A stretch of 64,000 bases of DNA from Frateuria sp. Soil773. GTDB lineage: Bacteria; Pseudomonadota; Gammaproteobacteria; Xanthomonadales; Rhodanobacteraceae. The position numbers and the translations under genes were made by a program. The notes beneath the pieces were generated by a model, which was given only the letters and a program-made list of their open reading frames with translations, was not told the origin of the DNA and searched no databases. Positions 26,487 to 35,349 of the stretch are shown one piece after another; the stretch's first letter is position 1; each line of letters begins with the position of its first letter. Where the stretch lies: contig NZ_LMSL01000041.1 of NCBI RefSeq assembly GCF_001428405.1, positions 641,087 to 705,086 on the forward strand, written 5' to 3'.

Positions 26487-27947
26487 ATGACGACCAGCCG
26501 CCGCGACCTCCTGAAGATGCTGGCCTTCGCCGGCGGCGCCGGACTGGTCGGCACGCCGCTTCCGGGATGGGCCCGCACGCCGCCGGCAGCCGGTGCGGAT
26601 CGGTTCGCCAGCCGCCGCCCGCCTGTGGAAAAGCGCCGCTTCGCCAGCGCGGCGGTGGAAGCGCAGATCGCCCGTGTCAGGGCGAGGATCGCCGATCCGG
26701 AGCTGGCCTGGCTGTTCGGGAACTGCTACCCGAACACGCTCGACACCACCGTCCACCTGGGCACGCTGGACGGCAAGCCGGACACCTTCGTGGTCACCGG
26801 CGACATCGACGCGATGTGGCTGCGCGACTCGTCCGCCCAGGTCTGGCCCTACCTGCCGCTGGCCGCGAAGGATCCCGCCCTGCGCACGCTGTTCCGCGGC
26901 CTGGTCCATCGCCAGGCGCGCTGCATCGCGATCGACCCGTACGCCAATGCCTTCCTGCCCGACCCGGCTGCGCGCACGCACCTGGAGTGGGCCAGGAACG
27001 ACCTCACCGAGATGCGCCCCGGGGTGGCCGAGCGCAAGTGGGAGATCGACTCGCTGTGCTACCCGATCCGCCTCGCCCACGGCTACTGGAAGGCCACCGG
27101 CGACACCGCGCCGTTCGACGACGACTGGCGCGCCGCGATGCACGCGGTGCTGCGCACCTTCCGCGAGCAGCAGCGCAAGGACGGCCCCGGCCCGTACCGC
27201 TTCCAGCGCAACTCGCCCAACGCCACCGAGAACCCGCCGCTGGGCGGCTATGGCAATCCCGGCCGGCCGGTGGGGCTGATCTTCTCGATGTTCCGGCCGT
27301 CCGACGACGCCTGCCTCTATCCGCTGTCCGTGCCGGCGAATTTCTTTGCCGTGACCTCGCTGCGCCAGCTCGCCGCGATGAGCGAGGCGATCCACCGCGA
27401 CACGGCCTTTGCCGGCGACTGCCGCGCGCTGGCCGGCGAGGTGCAAGCCGCGCTGGACGAATACGCGCCCATGCGCGACGGGTGCGGCGGCGACGTGTGG
27501 GCCTACGAGGTGGACGGCTTCGGCAACCAGTTGTCCATGGACGACGCCAACGCGCCGAGCCTGTCCAGCCTGGCCTACCTCGGCGCGATGCCGCTGGACG
27601 ATGCACGCTACCGGCGCACCCGCGCGCTGGCCTGGAGCCCGCGCAATCCGTACTTCTTCCGCGGCCGCGCCGCCGAAGGCATCGGCGGGCCGCACGAAGG
27701 GCTGCGGATGATCTGGCCGATGTCGATCGTCATGCGCGCGCTCACCGCCCGCGACGACGCCGAAATCCGCCAGTGCCTGCAATGGCTCAAGGCCACGCAT
27801 GCCGGCACCGGCTTCATGCACGAAGCCTTCGACCAGGACGATCCGGCGCACTTCACCCGTGCCTGGTTCGCCTGGGCCAACACCTTGTTCGGCGAGCTGG
27901 TCGCCGGACTCGCCGAACGCCGACCCGACCTGCTGCGCCGCGCCTGA
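26487..27947 (+). CDS. Exo-alpha-1,6-mannosidase, glycoside hydrolase family 125, Tat-exported
   Basis: 486 residues. The N-terminus MTTSRRDLLKMLAFAGGAGL is a twin-arginine signal (SRRDLLK), so the enzyme is folded and then exported. The GH125 core shows NCYPNTLDTTVH, the substrate-binding block TGDIDAMWLRDSSAQVWPYL, KWEIDSLCYPIRLAHGYW, MFRPSDDACLYPLSVPANFF, and near the end GTGFMHEAFDQDDPAHFTRAWFAWAN. The family cuts non-reducing alpha-1,6-linked mannose, as in the N-glycan core. It is followed after 40 nt by the GH92 gene, also with a Tat signal, and preceded by a GH2 beta-mannosidase. The start is chosen because it places the Tat motif at the N-terminus; the frame is open further upstream without features. 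Confidence 0.93.
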   Translation: MTTSRRDLLKMLAFAGGAGLVGTPLPGWARTPPAAGADRFASRRPPVEKRRFASAAVEAQIARVRARIADPELAWLFGNCYPNTLDTTVHLGTLDGKPDTFVVTGDIDAMWLRDSSAQVWPYLPLAAKDPALRTLFRGLVHRQARCIAIDPYANAFLPDPAARTHLEWARNDLTEMRPGVAERKWEIDSLCYPIRLAHGYWKATGDTAPFDDDWRAAMHAVLRTFREQQRKDGPGPYRFQRNSPNATENPPLGGYGNPGRPVGLIFSMFRPSDDACLYPLSVPANFFAVTSLRQLAAMSEAIHRDTAFAGDCRALAGEVQAALDEYAPMRDGCGGDVWAYEVDGFGNQLSMDDANAPSLSSLAYLGAMPLDDARYRRTRALAWSPRNPYFFRGRAAEGIGGPHEGLRMIWPMSIVMRALTARDDAEIRQCLQWLKATHAGTGFMHEAFDQDDPAHFTRAWFAWANTLFGELVAGLAERRPDLLRRA

Positions 27948-27987
27948 GCGCGGCGTCCACGCCACCGCCGAACCCGAGGAGACTCCT

Positions 27988-30468
27988 ATGGTGACCCGCC
28001 GTCGATTCCTGCAAGGCACGGCCACGGCGCTGACCGCGCTGGGCGCCGGCCTGGTCGCCCCCGCCGCGCTCGCCGGCGGGCGCCGCGATGCGCTGGCCGC
28101 CGCCACCGGCCAGGCCCTGGGCTCCCCGGCACCGGGCGGAGCGGCGGCGGTCAACCCGGACGGGCTGGCCCGCCACGTCGACGTGTTCGTCGGCACCGGC
28201 GGCCACGGCCATACCTTCCCGGGCGCCTCGATGCCGTTCGGCATGGTGCAGCTCAGCCCCGACACCAACGACTTCGGCTGGGACGCCTGTTCCGGCTACC
28301 ACCAGGGCGACGGCTCGATCATGGGCTTCTCGCATACGCACCTGTCCGGCACCGGCGCCAGCGACATGCTCGACGTACTGGTGATGCCGGCCCAGGGCGC
28401 GGTGAAGCTGCAGCCGGGCGGGCGCGGCCGGCCCGAGGTGAACTACCGCTCGCAGTTCGACGGCGCCGCGCCCGCGGGCGTGCAGCAGCCGCCGGTGGAC
28501 GCCGCGATCACGCCGGGCGACGGCTACCGCTCGCGCTTCGACCCCGCCAGCGAGCAGGCGCACCCCGGCTACTACCGCGTGCGCCTGAGCGACCACGACA
28601 TCCTCGCCGAGCTGACCGCCACGCCACGCACCGGCCTGCACCGCTACACCTTCGGCAAGGCCGGCAAGGGCCACCTGCTGGTGGACCTGGCGCACGGCTA
28701 CCACGACGACCCGAAGGTGCCCTGCCAGGTATCCGGCGCCAGCCTGCGCGTGATCGGCGCAGACACCCTGGTCGGCAGCCGCACCGTGCACCAGTGGGCC
28801 AACGGCCGCACCCTCCATTTCGCGCTGAAGGTGTCGCGCCCGTTCGCCCGCGCCGCGCTCTACAGCGAGGACCGGCCGCTGGCCGCCGGCGCGGGCGAGG
28901 CCGCTGGCACCCACCTGAAGGCCGCGCTGCACTTCGACGAGGTCGCCGGCACGCCGCTGCTGGTGAAGGTCGGCCTGTCCGGCGTGGACGTGGACGGCGC
29001 CCTGCGCAACCTGGAGGCCGAGGCGCCCGGCTGGGACTTCGACGGCGCGTGCGCCGCGTCGCTCGCCGCCTGGGAGAAGGAGCTTGGCCGCATCCGCATC
29101 GACACCGCCTCCGACACGACCCGCCGCATCTTCTACTCCGCGCTCTACCACACCCTGCTCGCGCCCACCTTGTTCAGCGACGTGGACGGCCGCTACCGCG
29201 GCATGGACCTGCAGGTGCACCGGCTGCCCGAGGGCTCGCACAACTACAGCACCTACTCGCTGTGGGACACCTACCGCGCGTTGCACCCGCTGCTCACGCT
29301 TTACCAGGGCGAGCGCGTGCCCGACCTGGTCAACGGCCTGATCCGGATGGCCGCGGAAAGCCCGGAAGGCCCGCCGGTGTGGCCGCTGCAAGGCGTGGAG
29401 ACCGGCTGCATGATCGGCTACCACTCCGCCTCGGTCGTCGCCGAGGCGCACGCCAAGGGTTTCAAGGGCATCGACATCGCCAAGGCGTGGCCGCTGTTCC
29501 GCAAGCGCGCAATGGACGACGACTACCGCGGCCTGCCGTACTACCGCAAGCTCGGCTACATCCCCAGCGACAAGGAAGGCGAGGCGGTCAGCAAGACGCT
29601 GGAATACTGCTACGACGACTGGGCGGTGGCGCACATCGCCGAGGCCGCCGGCGCGCGTGCAGACGCCAGGGCGCTGCGCGCCCGCTCGCGCAACTATGCC
29701 CACGTGTTCGACAGGAAGACCGGCTTCGTGCGCCCGCGCGGCGAGAACGGCCGGTGGCTGGAACCGTTCGACCCGCAGTCGACCGGGCATTCCGCGCGCT
29801 GGCGCGACTTCACCGAGTCCAACAGTTGGCAGGCCACCTTCCTCAACCAGCACGACCTCTACCGTTACATGACGCTGTTCGGCGGCGAGAAGGCGTTCGA
29901 GAAGAAGCTCGACGGCCTGTTCAGCGCCGACTCCGGCCAGAAGGGCGACGCGCCGCCGGACATCGCCGGCCTGGTCGGCCAGTACGCGCACGGCAACGAG
30001 CCCAGCCACCACGTGGCCTACCTGTACGCGTACACCGGCTCCCACCACAAGACCCAGGCGCGCGTGCGCATGCTGCTGGAAAAGATGTACGCGGCCGAGC
30101 CGGACGGCCTGGCCGGCAACGAGGACTGCGGGCAGATGAGCGCGTGGTACGTGATGGGCGCGCTCGGGCTCTACGCGGTCGATCCGGTCAGCGGCGACTA
30201 CGTCTTCGGCAGTCCGCTGCTGGACCGCGCCGAGATGCAACTGGGCGAAGGGCGCACGCTTGTCGTCACCACCGCCGGCAACGGCCCCGGCAAGGCCTAT
30301 ATCCAGTCGGTGAGCTGGAACGGCAGGCCGTGGAAGAAAAGCTGGATCAGCCATGCGGAACTGGCCGGGGGCGGCACGCTGGCCTTCGTCATGGGCGACA
30401 CGCCGAACAAGGCGTTCGGCAGGGCCCGCGCCGCCCGGCCGCCGTCGTTCGGCCGGGCGGCGGGCTGA
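27988..30468 (+). CDS. Alpha-mannosidase, glycoside hydrolase family 92, Tat-exported
   Basis: 826 residues. The N-terminus MVTRRRFLQGTATALTALGA is a twin-arginine signal. The mature protein opens with VDVFVGTGGHGHTFPGASMPFGMVQLSPDT, the GH92 signature, and continues with GFSHTHLSGTGASDMLD. The catalytic (alpha/alpha)6 domain contains GSHNYSTYSLWDTYRALHPL, GRWLEPFDP, FTESNSWQATF, GQYAHGNEPSHHVAYLY and GNEDCGQMSAWYVMGALGLY, which carry the acidic catalytic and calcium-binding residues in this family. GH92 enzymes are Ca2+-dependent exo-alpha-mannosidases, mostly alpha-1,2 or alpha-1,3. A GAGGAGA ribosome-binding site precedes the ATG. With GH125 and GH2 it could strip high-mannose N-glycans in the periplasm. 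Confidence 0.95.
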   Translation: MVTRRRFLQGTATALTALGAGLVAPAALAGGRRDALAAATGQALGSPAPGGAAAVNPDGLARHVDVFVGTGGHGHTFPGASMPFGMVQLSPDTNDFGWDACSGYHQGDGSIMGFSHTHLSGTGASDMLDVLVMPAQGAVKLQPGGRGRPEVNYRSQFDGAAPAGVQQPPVDAAITPGDGYRSRFDPASEQAHPGYYRVRLSDHDILAELTATPRTGLHRYTFGKAGKGHLLVDLAHGYHDDPKVPCQVSGASLRVIGADTLVGSRTVHQWANGRTLHFALKVSRPFARAALYSEDRPLAAGAGEAAGTHLKAALHFDEVAGTPLLVKVGLSGVDVDGALRNLEAEAPGWDFDGACAASLAAWEKELGRIRIDTASDTTRRIFYSALYHTLLAPTLFSDVDGRYRGMDLQVHRLPEGSHNYSTYSLWDTYRALHPLLTLYQGERVPDLVNGLIRMAAESPEGPPVWPLQGVETGCMIGYHSASVVAEAHAKGFKGIDIAKAWPLFRKRAMDDDYRGLPYYRKLGYIPSDKEGEAVSKTLEYCYDDWAVAHIAEAAGARADARALRARSRNYAHVFDRKTGFVRPRGENGRWLEPFDPQSTGHSARWRDFTESNSWQATFLNQHDLYRYMTLFGGEKAFEKKLDGLFSADSGQKGDAPPDIAGLVGQYAHGNEPSHHVAYLYAYTGSHHKTQARVRMLLEKMYAAEPDGLAGNEDCGQMSAWYVMGALGLYAVDPVSGDYVFGSPLLDRAEMQLGEGRTLVVTTAGNGPGKAYIQSVSWNGRPWKKSWISHAELAGGGTLAFVMGDTPNKAFGRARAARPPSFGRAAG

Positions 30469-30506
30469 TCTCGGCAACGGGGCGCAGGCGCGCTCTTCCG
30501 CCCACC

Positions 30507-30537
30507 GCGGAACGGCCGGCTCGCGTCCGGCCTCCGC
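30507..30537. terminator. GC-rich hairpin between convergent genes
   Basis: GCGGA, AC, GGCCGG, then a 7-nt loop, then CCGGCC, TCCGC: an 11-bp stem with a 2-nt bulge, lying between the convergent GH92 and dienelactone hydrolase genes. No T-run follows on either strand, so it may be a weak or Rho-assisted terminator. Confidence 0.4.
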
Positions 30538-30558
30538 AAGGCACGCCTACCCGCCCGT

Positions 30559-31347
30559 TCAGTCCTTGCCGGCGAAGGCGTGCGACAGCCAGTCGCGCAT
30601 CAGCCGGTAGCTGCGCGCGGCCGCGCGCGCGTCGTAGGCGCAGCCCTCGCTGTGCTGGTCGGTCTCGGTGAAGCAGTGCACCGCGTTGCCGAGCACGACG
30701 AACTCCCAGTCGGCCTTGCTGCCGCGCATCTCGTCCATGAACTTGCCCGCGTCGGGCATGGTGCCCCGGTCGTCGGCGCCGTTCATCGCCAGCACGCGCG
30801 CCTTGATGTGTTTCGCCAGCGCCGGGTCGTCGGTCTGCAACGCGCCGTGGAACGACACCACCGCGGCGACGTCGGCCCCGCTGCGCGCCAGGTCGAGCAC
30901 CGCCGAACCGCCGAAGCAGAAGCCGATCGCCGCCAGCTTGGCGGCGTCGATCGGCGCCGTCTTCGCCTGCACCCGGAGCTGGTCCAGCGCCATGACGACG
31001 CGCTTGCGCATCAGGGCGCGGTCGGCGTACAGCGGCTTCACCGCGGCCTCCGCCTGGTCGTTGTCGGCCGGCCGCACCTTCTCGCCGTACATGTCGGTGA
31101 GCAGGATCACGTAGTCCTTGCCGGCGATCGTCTCGGCCTTCTTCACCGCCGTCTCGTTCACGCCGTACCAGTTCGGCACCATCACCAGGCCGGGCCGCCT
31201 GGTGTCGACGGCATCGTCGTAGACCAGCACGCTGTGGAAGCGCGTGCCGTCCTGGGTCCACTCCACCGGCGTGTGCACCATCCTGGCCTGGGCCGTCGCG
31301 GCCAGGCCGAGCCAAAGCACCGCCAACAGACTCTTCGCTGCACGCAT
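30559..31347 (-). CDS. Exported dienelactone hydrolase family protein
   Basis: 262 residues. The signal peptide is MRAAKSLLAVLWLGLAATAQA. The alpha/beta-hydrolase core of the dienelactone hydrolase family follows, with the nucleophile elbow GFCFGGSAVLDLA (cysteine nucleophile, as in true dienelactone hydrolases), an aspartate in MNGADDRGTMPD, and the histidine in GNAVHCFTE. The start is the ATG at 31345-31347 with AGGAG eight nt ahead. Proteins like this are common, and their natural substrate is rarely known. It is a single gene, convergent with the GH92 gene. Confidence 0.88.
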   Translation of the reverse strand: MRAAKSLLAVLWLGLAATAQARMVHTPVEWTQDGTRFHSVLVYDDAVDTRRPGLVMVPNWYGVNETAVKKAETIAGKDYVILLTDMYGEKVRPADNDQAEAAVKPLYADRALMRKRVVMALDQLRVQAKTAPIDAAKLAAIGFCFGGSAVLDLARSGADVAAVVSFHGALQTDDPALAKHIKARVLAMNGADDRGTMPDAGKFMDEMRGSKADWEFVVLGNAVHCFTETDQHSEGCAYDARAAARSYRLMRDWLSHAFAGKD

Positions 31348-31579
31348 GGGTACGTCTCCTGACACGGGGGATGGGAGGCGGCGATCGCCGATCCGGCATG
31401 CTGCGCGCGGCAGCCGCTGCGTTCAAGCGCTACGGCGCACAGGCGCAGGAGTCGCACCCGGCTCCACCGTCATATCTACATCTACGGCCCATCGCCACGC
31501 CCCCCACCGGGACGGGCCGGACGGGGTACTGCCGCACCGACGGCGCCTGCGCGGAGCGCGGACGTCGCCGCTTCGCGGC

Positions 31580-32788
31580 TCAGCGGCCGGCGGCGTGGCC
31601 GGCGAGCAGCCGCTTGAACGGCGGCAGGCGGTCGAGCAGGCGCACGCCCAGGCCGCGCGCCGCCACCAGCGGCGGCGCCTGCCAGGCGTAGATGCGCGCC
31701 AGCGCGTCGAAGCCGAGCGCGTCGAGCGTATCGGCGCTGCGCCGGCGCCGCGCATAGCGGCGCAGCACGTGCGCGGCGGCGATGTCGCCGCCCGCCTCGC
31801 GCGCGGCCAGCAGCACGTCGCGCAGTTCGGCCACGTCGCGCAGCCCCAGGTTCACGCCCTGCCCGGCCAGCGGATGCACCGCATGCGCCGCGTCGCCCAG
31901 CAACACCAGGCGCTCGGCCTGGTAGCGCCCGGCCAGTTGCAGCCTGAGCGGGAACGCGGCGCGCGGCGTGCTGGCGACGATCCGGCCGAGCCGGAAGTCG
32001 CTGGCCACGCCAAGCTCGTCGCGGAACGCCGCGTCGTCCAGCGCCAGCACGCGCCGCGCCTCGTCCTCGGGCAGCGACCAGACGATCGAGCTGCGGCCGT
32101 CGGCGAGCGGCAGCAGGGCCAGCGGCCCGCCCGGCAGGAACCGCTGCCATGCGGTCCGTTCGTGCGGCCGCTCGGTGGCGACGTGCGCCACCACGCCGAG
32201 CTGCGCGTAGTCGCGCCCGCGGGTGCCGATGCCGGCGAGCCGGCGCAGCGGCGAACCGGCGCCGTCCGCGGCCACCAGCAGGCGCGCGGACAGGCTCTCG
32301 CCGTCGGCCAGGTCGAGCTGCACGCGGTCCTCGCGCGCCTCGTAGGCGGCGACCTCGGCCGGGCACAGCCGGCGCACGCCGGCGGCATCCAGCGCCCGCC
32401 ACAGCGTCCACTGCACCAGGCTGTTCTCGACGATGAAGCCGAGCTCGGCACGGCCCTCGCGCGCCGCGTCGAAATGGATCGCCGCGCCGGTGGCGGCGTC
32501 CCACACGTGCATCTGCGCATAGGCGCCGGCGCGCGCTTCGCGTATGGACGTCCATACGCCCAGCTCGTCGAGCAGGGCCACCGACGAGGGCGCCAGCCCG
32601 ACCACGCGCAGGTCCACCTCGTCGCCGGCACGCCACGGCGCGGGCTCGCGCGCCTCCAGCAATGCGGTGGCGAAGCCGGCGCGCGCCAGCGCCAGCGCGG
32701 CGGCCGCGCCGACCATGCCGCCGCCGACCACCGCCACGTCCAGCGCCGGCCCGCGGCGGCGCGTCGATTCGCTGCGCACCGGATTCAT
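31580..32788 (-). CDS. FAD-dependent ubiquinone hydroxylase, UbiI/VisC-like
   Basis: 402 residues of the UbiH/UbiF/VisC/COQ6 monooxygenase family. Visible are the FAD-binding GGGMVGAAAALALARAG near the N-terminus, the DG motif LVAADGAGSPLR, and the second FAD motif LVLLGDAAHAVHPLAGQGVNLGLRD. It overlaps the upstream ubiH-like gene by ATGA, as paired Ubi hydroxylases often do. Members insert one of the hydroxyl groups of the ubiquinone ring; C5 hydroxylation (UbiI) is the likely job, since the neighbour looks like UbiH. The exact position on the ring cannot be proven from sequence. Confidence 0.88.
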   Translation of the reverse strand: MNPVRSESTRRRGPALDVAVVGGGMVGAAAALALARAGFATALLEAREPAPWRAGDEVDLRVVGLAPSSVALLDELGVWTSIREARAGAYAQMHVWDAATGAAIHFDAAREGRAELGFIVENSLVQWTLWRALDAAGVRRLCPAEVAAYEAREDRVQLDLADGESLSARLLVAADGAGSPLRRLAGIGTRGRDYAQLGVVAHVATERPHERTAWQRFLPGGPLALLPLADGRSSIVWSLPEDEARRVLALDDAAFRDELGVASDFRLGRIVASTPRAAFPLRLQLAGRYQAERLVLLGDAAHAVHPLAGQGVNLGLRDVAELRDVLLAAREAGGDIAAAHVLRRYARRRRSADTLDALGFDALARIYAWQAPPLVAARGLGVRLLDRLPPFKRLLAGHAAGR

Positions 32789-34026
32789 GGCAGCCGCTCC
32801 AGCACCGCGCGCGGCGGCTCGCCGCGGAAACCCATGCCGCGCTGCGCCAGCGCCCGCTGCAACGGTGGCAGACGGTCGCACGCCAGCAGCGCCAGCGAAC
32901 GCAGCGGCGCCAGCAGCGGCTGCTCCAGGCAGGCCAGCCGCACCAGGCCGTGGCTCATCGTCATGGTGCCCTCGCGGTCCTCGGTGCGGCGCGCCGCATA
33001 GCGCTCCAGCAGGGCGGCATCGCCGGGATCGGCGGCGCCGGCCACCAGCTCGGCCAGGGTCAGCGCATCGCGCAGGCCGAGGTTGAAGCCCTGCGCGCCG
33101 ATCGGGTGCACCGTCTGCGCCGCGTTGCCGACCAGCACCGCGCGCGGCCCGGTCAGCCGTTGCGCGGCGACGCGCTGGATCGCGTACGGATAGCGCTTGC
33201 CTGGCCGGCCGAGGCGTCCCAGCTTCCAGCCGAAGCGCCGCTGCGCCAGGGCGACGAAACCGGCATCGTCCAGCGCCGCCACCGCGGCGGCTTCTTCCGC
33301 CGGCACGGTCAGCACCAATCCGCAGCGGCCCTCGCCCAGCGGCAGCAGGGCGACCGGGCCGTCGTCGGCGAAACGCTCGTAGGCGCGATGGGCGTGCCCG
33401 CGTTCGGGCGTCACCGTGCAGACGAACAGGGTCTGCCGGTAGTCGTGGCGCTCGGCCTCGATGCCGAGCCGGGCGCGCACGAAGGATTCGGTGCCGTCGG
33501 CGCCCACCAGCAGCGCCGTGTCCAGCGTGCGGGCACCGTCGGCGGTGCGCACCTGCACGCGCCAGCCGCCGTCATGCGGCGCCATCGACTCCAGCGTCGC
33601 CGGGGCGAAGCGGGTCAGCCGGGTGCAGTCGTCCAGCCGGCGCAGCAGCGCCGCGCCCAGCTCGCGCGCCGGCAGCGTCCAGCCAAGCGCATCGACGCCG
33701 TGCCTGGCCGCCTCCAGCCGCGCGCTGCCGAACTCGCCGGCGCGGCTGACCCGGATCTGCCGGATCGGCGTGGCCGCGGCCGCCGCATGCGGCCACACGC
33801 CGATCGCCTGCAGGCCGTTGACGCTGGCGCGGGCCAGCGCGAGGTTGCGTTCGTCGTAGCTGGGCTGCGCGTCGGCCCGCGGCGCGCTGGCCTCGACCAG
33901 GGTGGTGGCGATGCCGGCGGCGTCCAGGGCGATCGCCAGGCTGGCGCCGACCAGGCCGCCGCCGACGACCAGCACGCCGGTCCGGCCGACGGACCCGCTG
34001 CGGTCCGTGTTGTCGATGGCATTCAT
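32785..34026 (-). CDS. ubiH: 2-polyprenyl-6-methoxyphenol hydroxylase UbiH
   Basis: 413 residues. It belongs to the same flavoprotein family as the downstream gene, with VLVVGGGLVGASLAIALDAAG, an early YDERNLALA segment, LLVGADGTESFVR, and the UbiH-typical VGNAAQTVHPIGAQGFNLGLRD. It hydroxylates the C1 position of the ubiquinone ring precursor in the inner-membrane-associated Ubi complex. The start ATG lies 119 nt from the divergent btuM-like gene. With ispB in the same window, three steps of ubiquinone synthesis are represented, but not in one operon. Confidence 0.92.
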   Translation of the reverse strand: MNAIDNTDRSGSVGRTGVLVVGGGLVGASLAIALDAAGIATTLVEASAPRADAQPSYDERNLALARASVNGLQAIGVWPHAAAAATPIRQIRVSRAGEFGSARLEAARHGVDALGWTLPARELGAALLRRLDDCTRLTRFAPATLESMAPHDGGWRVQVRTADGARTLDTALLVGADGTESFVRARLGIEAERHDYRQTLFVCTVTPERGHAHRAYERFADDGPVALLPLGEGRCGLVLTVPAEEAAAVAALDDAGFVALAQRRFGWKLGRLGRPGKRYPYAIQRVAAQRLTGPRAVLVGNAAQTVHPIGAQGFNLGLRDALTLAELVAGAADPGDAALLERYAARRTEDREGTMTMSHGLVRLACLEQPLLAPLRSLALLACDRLPPLQRALAQRGMGFRGEPPRAVLERLP

Positions 34027-34145
34027 GCGCCGATGATACGCGCTGATCGCCCCGGATCGATGGGCCGCGCTGGCCGTGGCCGCGCCCGGTTGCGCTAAAC
34101 TGGCCGCTCCGATTCCGGCTCGCCCAACCAGGAGCAGTACCCATC

Positions 34146-34751
34146 ATGGCTAAGACGTCGACCCAGCGCCTGGGTATCTTTCTGGCACTCGCCCTGGTGA
34201 TGGCGGTGACCCGCATCCACCTTTCGCTGTTCAACCACGACGTGCGCGACGCGTCCTGGGCGGTGTTCTTCCTGGCCGGCTTCTGGCTGCGCGGCCAGGC
34301 CCGCTGGGCGTTCCCGCTGCTGATGGCCGAGGCGGTGCTGATCGACTTCATCGTGATCAGCAACACGGGCCAGAGCTTCTGGAGCCACTACTGCGTCTCC
34401 GCCGCCTACTGGTTCCTGGTGCCGTCCTACGGCGCGCTGTGGCTCGGCGGCAACTGGCTGGCGCGGCACGACCTGGGCCTGCGCCTGCCCACCCTGGGCC
34501 TGGCGGCGGTGGCGCTGCTGGTCAGCGCGAGCCTGTGCTACCTGATCTCCAACGGCAGCTTCTACTGGCTCAGCGCCAGCGTGCCGGCGCCGCGCAGCTT
34601 CGCCAACTGGTTCGTGAACCTGGGCGACTGGTACGTGCCCTTCCTCGGCACCACCGCGATCTACGTGGGCGTGGGCGCCGTGCTGCACGTGCTGGCGGTC
34701 CAACTGGCGCGCGCGTCGAGGCACGCCGGCCAGACCAACCTGCCGCGCTGA
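34146..34751 (+). CDS. btuM: BtuM-like membrane transporter for vitamin B12
   Basis: 201 residues with about six hydrophobic helices, matching the small BtuM family of solitary ECF-type S-components in Gram-negative bacteria. The conserved cysteine that binds cobalt and removes cyanide in characterized BtuM (Cys80 in Thiobacillus denitrificans, from memory) corresponds well with Cys83 in SFWSHYCVSAAYWFLVPSYG. The next gene, 16 nt downstream, is a cob(I)alamin adenosyltransferase, which strongly supports a B12 role. A possible -10 (TAAACT, 34096-34101) lies upstream; no B12 riboswitch box was seen in the 119-nt gap to ubiH. Confidence 0.82.
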   Translation: MAKTSTQRLGIFLALALVMAVTRIHLSLFNHDVRDASWAVFFLAGFWLRGQARWAFPLLMAEAVLIDFIVISNTGQSFWSHYCVSAAYWFLVPSYGALWLGGNWLARHDLGLRLPTLGLAAVALLVSASLCYLISNGSFYWLSASVPAPRSFANWFVNLGDWYVPFLGTTAIYVGVGAVLHVLAVQLARASRHAGQTNLPR

Positions 34752-34767
34752 GCCGCGGCCGACCGCG

Positions 34768-35340
34768 ATGGGCAACCGGCTCTCGAAGATCTACACGCGC
34801 ACCGGCGACGACGGCAGCACCGGCCTGGGCGACGGCTCGCGCGTGCCGAAGGATTCGCTGCGCGTGGCCGCCTACGGCACCGTCGACGAACTCAACAGCG
34901 CGATCGGCATGGTGCTCGCCAGCGACGGCGTAGACGACGCCGTGCGCGAGACGCTGACCCAGGTGCAGCACGAACTGTTCGACCTCGGCGGCGAGCTGTG
35001 CATCCCGGGCATGGCGATGATCGACGACGCCGACATCGACCGGCTCGAGCAGGTGCTGGACGGCTTCAACGAGCCGCTGCCGCCGCTGAAGGACTTCATC
35101 CTGCCCGGCGGCGGCATGGCCGCCTCGTGCTGCCACCTGGCGCGCACCGTGTGCCGGCGCGCCGAGCGCGAGGTGATCGCGCTGCGCCGCGAGGAGGCCG
35201 ACGTGCGGCCGCAGGCGCAGCGCTACCTCAACCGGCTGTCGGACCTGCTGTTCGTGCTCTGCCGCGTGCTGGCCCGCGCCAGCGGCCACGGCGAGGTGCT
35301 GTGGCAGCACGAGCGGCGGCGCAAGCCGAAAGCCGGCTGA
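34768..35340 (+). CDS. Cob(I)alamin adenosyltransferase, PduO type
   Basis: 190 residues. It begins MGNRLSKIYTRTGDDGSTGLGDG, the ATP-binding TRTGDxGxTxL signature of PduO-type adenosyltransferases. It continues with VDELNSAIG and the core motif FILPGGGMAASCCHLARTVCRRAER, then YLNRLSDLLFVLCR. It transfers the adenosyl group from ATP to cob(I)alamin, making coenzyme B12. It is placed just after the BtuM-like gene and 9 nt before the deacetylase-fold gene, so the three are probably one operon. Confidence 0.95.
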   Translation: MGNRLSKIYTRTGDDGSTGLGDGSRVPKDSLRVAAYGTVDELNSAIGMVLASDGVDDAVRETLTQVQHELFDLGGELCIPGMAMIDDADIDRLEQVLDGFNEPLPPLKDFILPGGGMAASCCHLARTVCRRAEREVIALRREEADVRPQAQRYLNRLSDLLFVLCRVLARASGHGEVLWQHERRRKPKAG

Positions 35341-35349
35341 GCCCGCCGC

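Noticed and set aside
31348-31579. A small gene between the dienelactone hydrolase and the UbiI-like gene
   Set aside because: Frames are short and Arg-rich, and no start with a ribosome-binding site stands out.
34027-34145. Cobalamin riboswitch ahead of the BtuM-like gene
   Set aside because: The gap is only 119 nt and lacks a recognisable B12 box (GCCACTG-like); too short for a full cobalamin riboswitch.
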